A stretch of 64,000 nucleotides of DNA from Bosea beijingensis (GTDB lineage: Bacteria > Pseudomonadota > Alphaproteobacteria > Rhizobiales > Beijerinckiaceae), in assembly GCF_030758975.1 (NCBI RefSeq), contig NZ_CP132359.1:2514782-2578781 (forward strand), in the 5' to 3' direction. Shown in pieces: positions 1-7,672 of this stretch (positions within the stretch are counted from its first letter, which is position 1; every line of letters begins with the position of its first letter). The notes under the pieces are model-generated. The model made no database searches and was not told where the DNA came from. It saw only the letters and a list, made by a program, of their open reading frames with translations. The translations under genes were made by a program, and so were the position numbers.

Positions 1-329
1 GACAGAGCGGGGGCGGGTTCGACCTCGATCTCCGCCTCGGGGGCGAAGTCGGGCGCCAGCGCATGGGCGCCGCGCGTCGGCGCGGGCGTCGCCATCGGAT
101 GGCTCGGCGAGCGGGCCGGCGCCTTGCGCGGGGTGGTGCTGCGCGGCGCGGCGGGCTGTGCCGCGCTCTTGGCTCGGCCCGAGAGGCCGAGGCGGTGGAC
201 CTTGCCGATCACCGCGTTGCGCGTGACGTTACCCAGCTCGGCGGCGATCTGGCTGGCGCTCAGCCCGTCGCTCCAGAGCTTCTTGAGCTGCTCGACGCGC
301 TCTTCCGTCCATGCTCCGGCTTCGTTCAT
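1..329 (-). CDS. gcrA: GcrA cell-cycle regulator (C-terminus beyond window edge)
   Basis: Translating the minus strand from the ATG at 329 gives an open frame of 109 codons to the window edge. It opens MNEAGAWTEERVEQLKKLW, followed by a helix-turn-helix (GLSASQIAAELG, then RNAVIGKVHRLGLSGR) around residues 22-50, which is the GcrA signature. GcrA is an alphaproteobacterial transcription factor that works with sigma70 RNA polymerase at promoters carrying CcrM-methylated GANTC. After residue 50 the protein becomes a low-complexity Ala/Pro/Arg linker, as in other GcrA proteins; the C-terminal polymerase-binding part lies outside the window. The upstream region carries six GANTC sites and a DnaA box (listed separately). 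Family assignment is firm; the end is not visible. Confidence 0.93.
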   Translation of the reverse strand, partial: MNEAGAWTEERVEQLKKLWSDGLSASQIAAELGNVTRNAVIGKVHRLGLSGRAKSAAQPAAPRSTTPRKAPARSPSHPMATPAPTRGAHALAPDFAPEAEIEVEPAPAL

Positions 330-510
330 CCGCATCACCTGTCTTGTCCGGCCGGTTCCTTGCGGGACCCGCCTTTAAGGGCGCTTCGTGACGGAATCCG
401 GGACCGGCGGCTTTTGTCGCTGAGACAAAGCCGTTGCTGCCGCAACAGACGGTACAGGAGGCGCCGCACGAAATGTCGTATCTGACGAAGCCGACCATAC
501 AAGCTGCGGT

Positions 511-586
511 GACTCGCGAACAAGAGTCGGCGAATCTGAATTGGGCTTTTCCCCAGGCGATTCGCGATTGCGTCGTCAAGCGAATC
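511..586. promoter_or_regulatory. Cluster of five GANTC (CcrM) sites upstream of gcrA
   Basis: GANTC occurs at 511-515 (GACTC), 524-528 (GAGTC), 532-536 (GAATC), 559-563 (GATTC) and 582-586 (GAATC), with a sixth at 394-398. Chance would give roughly 0.3 in 76 bp. GANTC is the target of the CcrM methylase, and GcrA is known to act at methylated GANTC promoters, so cell-cycle or autoregulatory control of gcrA is plausible. The sites are seen directly; methylation and function are inferred. Confidence 0.6.
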
Positions 587-617
587 CTTTCGGCAACACT
601 GTCCCTGCGGCATTGAA

Positions 618-646
618 TTGACAGTCGAGGCCGCCTTAAGCATATT
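618..646 (+). promoter_or_regulatory. Sigma70-like promoter toward argD
   Basis: A perfect TTGACA (618-623), a 17 bp spacer and CATATT (641-646, 4 of 6 to consensus) form a good sigma70-type promoter on the plus strand. Transcription would start near 653, leaving a leader of about 220 nt before the argD ATG, with a GC hairpin at its beginning. The DnaA box overlaps the -10 end and the start point. Confidence 0.5.
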
Positions 647-654
647 TATCCACA
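646..654 (+). promoter_or_regulatory. DnaA box (TTATCCACA)
   Basis: The nonamer TTATCCACA matches the strongest DnaA-box consensus exactly. It lies in the gcrA-argD intergenic region, about 317 bp upstream of the gcrA start codon and over the presumed start point of the argD promoter. In Caulobacter, DnaA activates gcrA transcription (established knowledge), so the site may link gcrA to replication; a single box can also occur by chance. Confidence 0.5.
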
Positions 655-660
655 AGGTGA

Positions 661-681
661 CGCCGCCCTGCTCGGGCGGCG
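661..681 (+). terminator. GC-rich hairpin near the start of the argD leader
   Basis: Perfect 8 bp arms CGCCGCCC and GGGCGGCG enclose a 5 nt loop, followed by CTTATGTTT. It could be a weak intrinsic terminator or attenuating hairpin just after the predicted transcription start at about 653. There is no long T run, so termination is uncertain. Confidence 0.35.
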
Positions 682-873
682 CTTATGTTTGGCGGATCAA
701 GGTTCCCACGATGCGGATGACGGCGCGACGAGAGATCGGGAGCTGGGTGCGACGATAACGTCGTCACCGGGTCTTATCGTGGCTGCATGCCTGCAGCATC
801 CATCCCGGATCGTCGTTCTCCGTTCAGCGCCAATCCGTTTCTCACCCGCCCCCCTCGCGAGGATCTTCGTCTC

Positions 874-2094
874 ATGGCTCCCGCCCCTGTTTCCGCCAGC
901 CAGTCCGTGCTCGTCCCGACCTATGCCCGCGCTCCCGTCGCCTTCGAGCGCGGCGAGGGCCCTTGGGCGATCACCGCCGACGGCACCCGCTATCTCGATT
1001 TCGGCGCCGGCATCGCGGTCAACGCGCTCGGCCACGCCCATCCGCATCTCGTCAAGACGCTGACCGAGCAGGCCGGCAAGATCTGGCACACCTCGAACCT
1101 CTACGGCGCGCCGGATGGCGAGCGGCTGGCCCGCCGGCTCTGCGAGGCGACCTTCGCCGAACGCGTCTTCTTCACCAATTCGGGTGCCGAGGCGAACGAG
1201 TGCGCCATCAAGATGGCGCGGAAGTACCATGCCGCGAAGGGCCATCCCGAGCGCTATCGCATCATCACCTTCGAAGGCGCCTTCCACGGCCGGACGCTGG
1301 CGACCATCGCCGCCGGCGGCCAGCAGAAATACATCGACGGCTTCGGCCCCAAGGTCGACGGCTTCGACCAGGTGCCCTTCGACGACGAGAAGGCGCTGCG
1401 CGCCGCGATCACGCCCGAGACCGCTGCGCTGATGATCGAGCCGATCCAGGGCGAGGGCGGCCTGCGCTCGGTGCCGGCCCGCTTCCTCAAGCTGCTGCGT
1501 GATCTCTGCGACGAGCAGGGCCTGATGCTGATCTTCGACGAGATTCAGACCGGCGTCGGCCGCACCGGCAAGTTCTTCGCCCATGAGCAGTACGGCATCT
1601 CGCCCGACATCATGTCGATCGCAAAGGGTATCGGCGGCGGCTTCCCGATGGGCGCCTGCCTCGCAACCGAGGAGGCGGCCTCGGGCATGACGCTCGGCAC
1701 CCATGGCACCACCTTCGGCGGCAACCCGCTCGCCATGGCGGTCGGCAATGCCGTGCTCGACGTCGTGCTGGCGCCCGGCTTCATCGAGCGCGTCGGTCAG
1801 ATCGCACTGCGGCTGAAGCAGTCGCTGGCCGAGCTTAAGGACAAGCATCCCGAGGTCATCGCCGAGATCCGCGGCGAGGGCCTGATGCTCGGCCTCAAGC
1901 TCCACACGCTGAACACCGACTTCGTCAACGAAGCCCGCGCCAACGGCCTGCTCGTCGTTGGTGCCGGCGACAATGTCGTGCGTCTGCTGCCGCCGCTGAT
2001 CATCACCGAGGCCGATGTCGCCGAAGCCGTGTCGCGTCTCGACAAGGCGGCAAGCGGCATCGAGGCCACGCTGAAGCGCCCGGCCGCCGAATAA
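874..2094 (+). CDS. argD: Acetylornithine aminotransferase
   Basis: A 406-residue class III PLP aminotransferase that converts N-acetylglutamate semialdehyde and glutamate to N-acetylornithine in arginine synthesis; such enzymes often also serve as succinyldiaminopimelate aminotransferase. Visible motifs are [17 protein letters not shown] near 101-117, the PLP-contacting [12 protein letters not shown] near 221, and the Schiff-base lysine K251 in [12 protein letters not shown] start at ATG 874, which has GCGAGGA 10 nt upstream; a frame extending to 787 is longer but its N-terminus is not family-like. It heads an argD-argF-hslO run, with argF 44 bp downstream. Confidence 0.95.
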   Translation: MAPAPVSASQSVLVPTYARAPVAFERGEGPWAITADGTRYLDFGAGIAVNALGHAHPHLVKTLTEQAGKIWHTSNLYGAPDGERLARRLCEATFAERVFFTNSGAEANECAIKMARKYHAAKGHPERYRIITFEGAFHGRTLATIAAGGQQKYIDGFGPKVDGFDQVPFDDEKALRAAITPETAALMIEPIQGEGGLRSVPARFLKLLRDLCDEQGLMLIFDEIQTGVGRTGKFFAHEQYGISPDIMSIAKGIGGGFPMGACLATEEAASGMTLGTHGTTFGGNPLAMAVGNAVLDVVLAPGFIERVGQIALRLKQSLAELKDKHPEVIAEIRGEGLMLGLKLHTLNTDFVNEARANGLLVVGAGDNVVRLLPPLIITEADVAEAVSRLDKAASGIEATLKRPAAE

Positions 2095-2138
2095 GTTCAC
2101 CCGCAAGACCCACACCAGCGAAGCGTAAGGAAGCGCCC

Positions 2139-3059
2139 GTGACGCGCCATTTCCTCGATCTCTCCGATTTCTCCGGCAGCGAGCTGCGCGCGATCCTGCG
2201 CACGGGCGAGGAGATCAAGGCGCGACGCCGTACCCCCGCCGCAGCCGGCGACCGCCTGCTCGAGGGCAAGGTCGTCGCGACCATCTTCGAGCAGCCGTCC
2301 TTGCGCACCCGCGTCTCCTTCGACGTGGGCATCCGCGAGCTCGGCGGCTCACCGATGATGGTCGCCGGCCATGAGATCGAGCTCGGCGAGCGCGAGACCA
2401 TCGCAGACACGGCCCGCGTGCTCTCGCGCTATGTCGACGCGATCATGATCCGCATCCTCGATCACGACTCGCTGGTCGAGATGGCGAAATACGCGACGGT
2501 TCCGGTGATCAACGGCCTGACGAAGCGCCAGCATCCCTGCCAGGTCATGGCCGATGTCATGACCTTCGAGCAGCGCAAGGGCGCAATCGAGGGCAAGCGC
2601 ATCGCCTGGACCGGCGACACCAACAACGTGCTGACCTCCTGGGTCCATGCCGCCGGCCGGCTCGATTTCGAGTTGGCCGTCGCGACGCCCGAGGAACTGG
2701 CGCCGCCGCCGGCCCTGATCGCCTGGGCGAAGAAGCAGGGCGCCAGGATCAAGCTGACCAGCCGGCCCGAGGAAGCGGTCGAGGGCGCCGATTGCGTCAT
2801 CACCGATTGCTGGGTCTCGATGGGCGACGAGGAAGGCACCCGCCACAACCTGCTGCGGCCCTATCAGGTCGACGACAGGCTGATGGAGCGCGCCGAGAAG
2901 GACGCGATCTTCATGCATTGCCTGCCGGCCTCGCGCGGCGAGGAAGTGACGGACGCGATCATGGACGGCCCGCAATCGGCGGTCTTCGACGAGGCCGAGA
3001 ACCGCCTGCATGCGCAGAAGGGCATTCTTGCCTGGTGCTTCGGCGGAGTCGCGGCCTGA
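2139..3059 (+). CDS. argF: Ornithine carbamoyltransferase
   Basis: A 306-residue cytoplasmic enzyme making citrulline from ornithine and carbamoyl phosphate. The carbamoyl-phosphate loop reads SLRTR (residues 54-58, where the textbook form is STRTR), HPCQ is at 132-135, and the ornithine-site HCLPA is near 260-264. The start is GTG with AAGGAA about 9 nt upstream. The stop overlaps the start of hslO (TGATG), so the two are probably translationally coupled. The Thr-to-Leu change in the phosphate loop is conservative for the backbone-binding role and does not suggest loss of activity. Confidence 0.95.
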   Translation: MTRHFLDLSDFSGSELRAILRTGEEIKARRRTPAAAGDRLLEGKVVATIFEQPSLRTRVSFDVGIRELGGSPMMVAGHEIELGERETIADTARVLSRYVDAIMIRILDHDSLVEMAKYATVPVINGLTKRQHPCQVMADVMTFEQRKGAIEGKRIAWTGDTNNVLTSWVHAAGRLDFELAVATPEELAPPPALIAWAKKQGARIKLTSRPEEAVEGADCVITDCWVSMGDEEGTRHNLLRPYQVDDRLMERAEKDAIFMHCLPASRGEEVTDAIMDGPQSAVFDEAENRLHAQKGILAWCFGGVAA

Positions 3060-4063
3060 TGGCCGTGGACGAGACCATGAGCACCGCCGGGCTCGACGAT
3101 CGGGTCATCCCCTTCGCCGTGCCCGATCTCGACGTGCGCGGCCGCGTCGTGCGGCTGGGTGCGTCGATCGACACGATCCTCGATCGCCACGGCTATCCCG
3201 AGCCCGTCTCGCGCGCGCTCGGGGAGGCTGCGGCGCTCACCGTCCTGCTCGGCACGGCGCTGAAATTCGAGGGCCGCTTCCAGCTCCAGACCAAGAGCGA
3301 CGGCGCCATCACCATGATGGTCGTCGACTTCAACGCGCCCGACAATTTCCGCGCCGTCGCCCATGTCGACGAGGCCAAGCTCATCGAGGCGATCGCGCTC
3401 GACAAGGTCTCGACCGGCGAACTGCTCGGCGAGGGTCATCTCGCCATGACCGTCGACCAGGGTTCGGCCACGACGCGTTACCAGGGCATCGTCGCACTGA
3501 ACGGCCAAAGCCTCGAAGAGGCTGCGCATCAGTATTTCCGGCAGTCCGAGCAGATCCCGACGCGGGTCCGCCTCGGCGTCGGCACCGTCACGACGGGCGG
3601 GCGCCCGCAATGGCGCGCCGGCGGCATCCTCGTGCAGTTCATGCCGCATTCGCCGGACCGTCTGCGCGCGGCCGACATCCATCCCGGCGACGCGCCCGAA
3701 GGCCACGAGATTCTCGCCAATGCCGACCCGGACGGCATCGCCGACGATGCCTGGATGGAGGCGCGCTCGCTGGTCGAGACGGTCGAGGATCACGAACTGC
3801 TCGATCCGACGCTGGAGAGCGAGCGGCTGCTCTATCGCCTGTTCCACGAGCGTGGTGCCCGCGTCTTCGAGCCGGTCACCGTCCACGAGGCTTGCCGCTG
3901 CTCGCGCGAGCGGGTGCTTTCGATGTTGCGCGGTTTCGTGCCGGAAGATCGCAAGGCGATGATCGCCGATGACGGCAAGCTCGGCGTCACCTGCGAATTC
4001 TGCTCGCGGCGCTATTCCTTCGATCCGGCCGAGGTCGAGGACGGGCAGGCGGCGGGGCAGTAG
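3059..4063 (+). CDS. hslO: Hsp33 redox-regulated chaperone
   Basis: A 334-residue Hsp33 chaperone, activated when oxidants disulfide-bond its zinc-binding cysteines. The C-terminal redox switch is visible as CRCSRER followed by TCEFCSRRY, a CxC...CxxC zinc centre. The N-terminal folding domain begins near residue 12. The ATG at 3059 overlaps the argF stop codon by one base, so start choice is supported by coupling; the family N-terminus also fits here. Co-location of argF and hslO is common in Hyphomicrobiales. A 93 bp palindromic repeat separates its end from the facing argE. Confidence 0.95.
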   Translation: MAVDETMSTAGLDDRVIPFAVPDLDVRGRVVRLGASIDTILDRHGYPEPVSRALGEAAALTVLLGTALKFEGRFQLQTKSDGAITMMVVDFNAPDNFRAVAHVDEAKLIEAIALDKVSTGELLGEGHLAMTVDQGSATTRYQGIVALNGQSLEEAAHQYFRQSEQIPTRVRLGVGTVTTGGRPQWRAGGILVQFMPHSPDRLRAADIHPGDAPEGHEILANADPDGIADDAWMEARSLVETVEDHELLDPTLESERLLYRLFHERGARVFEPVTVHEACRCSRERVLSMLRGFVPEDRKAMIADDGKLGVTCEFCSRRYSFDPAEVEDGQAAGQ

Positions 4064-4083
4064 GCGTTTTAGCACGCCGCTCC

Positions 4084-4176
4084 CGTCATGGTCGGGCTTG
4101 TCCCGACCATCCACGTCTTCATCGATGCCATGCGGTGTGCAGGACTTGGATGCTCGCCACAAGGGCGAGCATGACG
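4084..4176. repeat. Palindromic intergenic repeat, family A, copy 1
   Basis: A 93 bp element bounded by CGTCATG and CATGACG. Inside are two hairpins: ATGGTCGGG-cttgt-CCCGACCAT and TGCTCGCC-acaa-GGGCGAGCA. Its reverse complement matches the 93 bp element at 27402-27494 over most of its length. It sits between the convergent hslO and argE ends, where it may also serve as a transcription barrier. Confidence 0.85.
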
Positions 4177-4204
4177 AGCGCGAGATTTCGGCTCGGCGAG
4201 TAAC

Positions 4205-5383
4205 TTACCCCGCCTGGCACTCCGCCATCAGCTTGCGCATGAAGGCCTCGCCGGCCGCCAATTGCTCCAGCGTGATGTATTCGTCCGGCTGGTGTGCCTG
4301 GTCGATCGAGCCGGGGCCGCAGACAACGGTGGGCAGCCCGGCATGCTGGAAATGCCCGGCCTCGGTGGCATAGGCGACGGCGATCGTGTGATTGCGGCCG
4401 GAGAGCCGCATGGCGAGCCGCTCGGCCTCCGAGCCCGGATCGGGCGCCAGCCCCGGCACGTCCGAGGTCATCTGCGTATCGATCGCGGAACTCGGTGCGG
4501 TCGTCCGCATCCGCGCCAGCACCTTGTCGGCCGCCTTTGCGAAACGAGCCGGGCCGGCCTCGGGATCGGAGCTCGGCACCGTCCGGATCTCCCAGAGGAT
4601 CTCGCTGCGATCGGCCAGGATGTTGCGGGCGATGCCGCCATGGAAGGTGCCGATATGGACGGTGTCGTAGGGAGGGTCGAAGCGGCCGCTCGTGTCCGGC
4701 CGCTTCTGGGCATCCTCGGCCATCTGGTCGAGCTCGGCGGCGAGCAGCGCGCCGGCATGGACGGCGCTGGCGCCGAGCTGCGGCTTGGAGGAATGGGCGG
4801 CAAAACCCTTCACCACGGTCTGGAAAGTCCTGACGCCCTTATGCGCGTCGCAGATGTCGAGCATGGTCGGTTCGCCGACGATGACGGCGCGCGGCCGCGG
4901 CAGGGTCTTGCCCATGGCATTGATGCCGTCGACCACGCCGAGGCAGGTCACCTCCTCGTCATAGGACAGGAAGAGATGGATCGGCGTCTTGAGGTTCGCC
5001 GCCAGGAAATCCGGCACCAGCGCCAGCCCGAGCGCCAGGAAGGCCTTCATGTCGACGGCGCCACGGCCATAGGCCTTGCCATCCGCGACATGCAGCGTGA
5101 ACGGATCGCGGCTCCAGGCCTGGCCCGCGACCGGCACGACATCGGTATGGCCGGAGAGGACGACGCCGCCGCGATCCTGCGGGCCGACGGTCGCGAACAG
5201 GGCGGCCTTGTCGCCGGTCTCGTTCGGGAAGCGCACGGAGGAGACGCCCCAGCCGGTGAGGTAGTCCTCGACGAAATCGAGCAGGGCCAGGTTGGACTTG
5301 TCGCTCACCGTGTCGAAGGCGACGAGGCGGGCGAGCATCTCGAGCGGCGTAAAGCGCTGCCCGGCTGGAGCGGAGGCGGTCAA
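4205..5383 (-). CDS. argE: Acetylornithine deacetylase, M20 peptidase family
   Basis: A 392-residue zinc metallohydrolase of the M20 family that releases ornithine and acetate from N-acetylornithine. The metal site motifs are LSGHTDVVPV (near residue 77), GRGAVDMKAF, and the catalytic/metal glutamate pair in SYDEEVTCLG; a second metal histidine lies near the C-terminus (ATEAGHFQH region). It overlaps apaG by 4 bp (ATGA), so the two form an operon. Together with argD, argF and argB in this window it supplies a linear acetyl-ornithine route; whether argJ also exists cannot be seen here. Confidence 0.9.
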   Translation of the reverse strand: MTASAPAGQRFTPLEMLARLVAFDTVSDKSNLALLDFVEDYLTGWGVSSVRFPNETGDKAALFATVGPQDRGGVVLSGHTDVVPVAGQAWSRDPFTLHVADGKAYGRGAVDMKAFLALGLALVPDFLAANLKTPIHLFLSYDEEVTCLGVVDGINAMGKTLPRPRAVIVGEPTMLDICDAHKGVRTFQTVVKGFAAHSSKPQLGASAVHAGALLAAELDQMAEDAQKRPDTSGRFDPPYDTVHIGTFHGGIARNILADRSEILWEIRTVPSSDPEAGPARFAKAADKVLARMRTTAPSSAIDTQMTSDVPGLAPDPGSEAERLAMRLSGRNHTIAVAYATEAGHFQHAGLPTVVCGPGSIDQAHQPDEYITLEQLAAGEAFMRKLMAECQAG

Positions 5384-5772
5384 TGCAGAACCTTCTTCAC
5401 ATAGGGGGAATCGAGCGGGAAGAGCGGCACCTCGACATCGAAGATCGTGCCGTTTTCATCCTGCATGGCGTAGAATCCGTGCATCGAGCCGTCAGGCGTC
5501 GTCAGCGGGCAGCCCGAAGTGTAGTTGAAGCTCTCGCCCGGCCGCAGCACCGGCTGCTTGCCGACGACGCCCTCGCCGCGGACCTCATGGACCTCGCCGC
5601 GCCCGTCGGTGATGAACCAGTGCCGGGTCATCAACTGCACGGTCTGCGTCGAGAGGTTCACGATCTCGATCTGATACGCCCAGAAATAGCGGCCCTGCGC
5701 ATGCGAGGATTCCGCATCCATGAAACTGGGCGCTGCGGTCACACGCACGCCATGCGTCTGGGCCTGGTACAT
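5380..5772 (-). CDS. apaG: ApaG (DUF525) protein
   Basis: A 130-residue protein of the ApaG family, a beta-sandwich of the fibronectin type III kind. The family signature is clear in the central FWAYQIEIVNLS, the MTRHWFITDGRGEVHEVRGEGVVG segment and YTSGCPLTTPDGSMHGFY. Its biochemical role is unsettled; it is linked to diadenosine tetraphosphate and cobalt/magnesium phenotypes in enterobacteria. It is translationally coupled to argE by a 4 bp overlap. Length and ends fit the family. Confidence 0.93.
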   Translation of the reverse strand: MYQAQTHGVRVTAAPSFMDAESSHAQGRYFWAYQIEIVNLSTQTVQLMTRHWFITDGRGEVHEVRGEGVVGKQPVLRPGESFNYTSGCPLTTPDGSMHGFYAMQDENGTIFDVEVPLFPLDSPYVKKVLH

Positions 5773-5966
5773 CGAAGGCTCCGCTTCGGCCGGTCGCGGC
5801 TGTGCCGCCGTGATGTGTTATCGGCCAGCCGGCGCCAGCGTCAATGCGGGGATGCGGTGATTCTGGCGTGGACAACCCCTTGGCCCACGCATGCCTCGCA
5901 TCCGCCATGCTTGGCCTTCACGGCCGCGTTCGCTAGCTATGACCGATTATCCCCTGCGGAACGCGC

Positions 5967-7055
5967 ATGCTGACCTTCAAGCCCGGCATCCAGCCTGACA
6001 GCTCCATCCGCGCCTTCATCGAGGCGGGGGCGATCACGCTCGCCAAGCCGCCGGCCGAGGGGCAGATCCAGCCCGCGAGCCTCGACCTGCGCCTGGGCGC
6101 GCGGGCCTATCGCGTCCGCGCCTCGTTCCTGCCCGGCCCGGAGCGCACGGTGCGCAGCCGGATCGAGGACCTCTCGCTGCACGAGATCGACCTGACGCAG
6201 GGCGCGGTGCTGGAGACCGATTGCGTCTATATCGCCGAGCTGATGGAAGGCCTGCGCCTGCCCAAGGGCCTGCGCGCCGCCGCCAATCCGAAGAGCTCGA
6301 CCGGCCGCCTCGACGTCTTCACCCGCGTCATCACCGATCGCGCCCGCGAATTCGACCTCGTCGAGGACGGTTATGAAGGCCCGCTCTTCATCGAGATCTC
6401 GCCGCGCACCTTCCCGGTGCTGGTCCGCTCCGGCTCGCGTCTCTCGCAGATCCGCTTCCGCGCCGGCGAGACCCGGCTCGACGACCGCGCGCTTGGCGAG
6501 GTTCATGCCCGCGAGACATTGGTCAGCGCGGCCGAGCCCTCCTTCCAGGGCGGCGTCGCCGTCAGCGTCGATCTCTCGGGCTTCGACGGCCTGCTCGGCT
6601 ATCGCGGCAAGCATCACACGGCGCTGATCGATGTCGATCGTGTGGGTGCCTATCGGCCCGCCGATTTCTGGGAGCCGATCCACGACGACGGGTCGGGCAG
6701 CATGATCCTCGATCCCGGCCAGTTCTACATCCTCGCCTCCAAGGAGTCTGTGCATGTCCCGCCGGACTATGCCGCCGAGATGACGCCCTTCGATGCGCTC
6801 GTCGGCGAGTTCCGCGTCCACTATGCCGGCTTCTTCGACCCCGGCTTCGGCCATCGCGCCGCCGGCGGCCAGGGCGCGCGCGCCGTGCTGGAGGTCCGCT
6901 CCCGCGACGTGCCCTTCATCATCGAGGACGGCCAGATCGTCGGCCGCCTCGTTTATGAGAGCATGGCCGCCCGTCCCGAAGCGCTTTACGGCGCCGATCT
7001 CAAGTCCAACTACCAGGGCCAGGCCCTGAAGCTCTCCAAGCACTTCAAGGGCTGA
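5967..7055 (+). CDS. dcd: 2'-deoxycytidine 5'-triphosphate deaminase (long alphaproteobacterial form)
   Basis: A 362-residue protein of the duplicated-fold dCTP deaminase family found in alphaproteobacteria; it deaminates dCTP to dUTP, which the window's dUTPase (44.5-45 kb) can then turn into dUMP for dTMP synthesis. Visible features are SLDLRLG near residue 32, NPKSSTGRLDVFTR near 110 and a second related half with FYILASKESVHVPPDYAAEM. The start ATG at 5967 follows a 194 bp gap after the divergent apaG, so it probably has its own promoter. No neighbouring gene shares its operon. Confidence 0.88.
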   Translation: MLTFKPGIQPDSSIRAFIEAGAITLAKPPAEGQIQPASLDLRLGARAYRVRASFLPGPERTVRSRIEDLSLHEIDLTQGAVLETDCVYIAELMEGLRLPKGLRAAANPKSSTGRLDVFTRVITDRAREFDLVEDGYEGPLFIEISPRTFPVLVRSGSRLSQIRFRAGETRLDDRALGEVHARETLVSAAEPSFQGGVAVSVDLSGFDGLLGYRGKHHTALIDVDRVGAYRPADFWEPIHDDGSGSMILDPGQFYILASKESVHVPPDYAAEMTPFDALVGEFRVHYAGFFDPGFGHRAAGGQGARAVLEVRSRDVPFIIEDGQIVGRLVYESMAARPEALYGADLKSNYQGQALKLSKHFKG

Positions 7056-7170
7056 GCGGTCACCCGCTCGCGTCTTCCCACAATCACCGGCGATTCCCGG
7101 ATGACACTTGGGTCCGGACCCGCTATGAACGCGGGCCTGCCGCACGTTGCTTCGCCAGCGTGAAAGGCAT

Positions 7171-7245
7171 GCGGGCGTAGTTCAGTGGTAGAACGTCAGC
7201 TTCCCAAGCTGAATGTCGTCGGTTCGATCCCGATCGCCCGCTCCA
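7171..7245 (+). tRNA. tRNA-Gly (anticodon CCC)
   Basis: The acceptor arms GCGGGCG (7171-7177) and CGCCCGC (7235-7241) pair perfectly, the anticodon stem is TCAGC/GCTGA, and the seven-base loop TTCCCAA (7201-7207) places CCC as anticodon (7203-7205). The T arm contains GTTCGATCC. The 3' CCA (7243-7245) is encoded. The sequence closely resembles bacterial tRNA-Gly(CCC), which reads GGG. Confidence 0.97.
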
Positions 7246-7261
7246 ATTTCCCTTGGAATTT

Positions 7262-7672
7262 TCAGCTTTTGGGCGCTTTTGGGCCTGTTGGCGCTGGCGC
7301 GCGCGCCATGGCCTGTGCCGCCTTCGCCCCGTCGATCACGACCGGCGTCCAGCCGCGTTCGGAGGATTTCAGCCAGTCGGCGATGTGCTCGAAGACGATG
7401 CGCTGGAACGGCTGGATCTGCTGTCCGCTCTGTTCGGAGATGGCGATGATTCGGCTGAGCTCGTCGGCGAAATCGCGTCGGATCTCGCTACCCAGGCGGT
7501 TCTCCAGATGCTTGAACAGGATGCCGAACAGGCTGATCTGCGCGCTGGCGAGCCCGGCGATGCAGTTGCTGAGGTCCTGATTCACGGCGTTGTCCTCGCA
7601 AGTGGGCCGGTTGGTGCCGCTTTGCGGCCCGTCCTCGGTCGAGATGGACATGGGATCGGGCGCGGAGGGCAT
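7262..7672 (-). CDS. Small helical protein coupled to a chemoreceptor
   Basis: I do not recognise this 136-residue protein. After a polar, probably disordered first 30 residues it appears to be mostly amphipathic helix (QDLSNCIAGLASAQISLFGILFK.. split into several helices) and ends in an Ala/Pro/Lys tail. It has no signal peptide or membrane segment. Its ATG overlaps the TGA of the upstream chemoreceptor gene by 4 bp, so the two are translationally coupled and the small protein may act with the receptor array. That is inference from position only. Confidence 0.6.
   Translation of the reverse strand: MPSAPDPMSISTEDGPQSGTNRPTCEDNAVNQDLSNCIAGLASAQISLFGILFKHLENRLGSEIRRDFADELSRIIAISEQSGQQIQPFQRIVFEHIADWLKSSERGWTPVVIDGAKAAQAMARAPAPTGPKAPKS

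Larger units (their letters stand above)
330..873. other. gcrA-argD divergent intergenic region (no convincing gene)
   Basis: This 544 bp gap separates the divergent gcrA and argD genes. I see no convincing gene in it. It holds an inverted repeat TTTGTC-gctga-GACAAA at 413-429, a cluster of GANTC sites at 511-586, a sigma70-like promoter at 618-646 pointing to argD, a perfect DnaA box at 646-654, and a GC-rich hairpin at 661-681. A 47-codon frame at 473-616 has an AGGAGG upstream but an A/T-rich third-position pattern unlike its neighbours, so I do not call it. Confidence 0.6.

Noticed and set aside
63..485. Plus-strand frames over the gcrA region
   Set aside because: They run opposite to the clear GcrA frame and have Arg/Ala-rich products typical of GC-rich shadow frames.
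473..616. 47-codon frame with AGGAGG upstream in the gcrA-argD gap
   Set aside because: Third codon positions are not GC-rich as in real genes here (ATA, TTT, CAA used), the ribosome site is 11 nt away, and the stretch overlaps the GANTC cluster, so regulatory DNA is the better reading.
697..2115. 472-codon minus-strand frame opposite argD
   Set aside because: Its product lacks any recognisable motif, and the PLP and substrate motifs of ArgD on the plus strand are intact; long antisense frames are expected at this GC content.
7245..7270. Terminator just after tRNA-Gly
   Set aside because: The AATTTCC/GGAATT stem is short and bulged, and the following T run is broken; not convincing.
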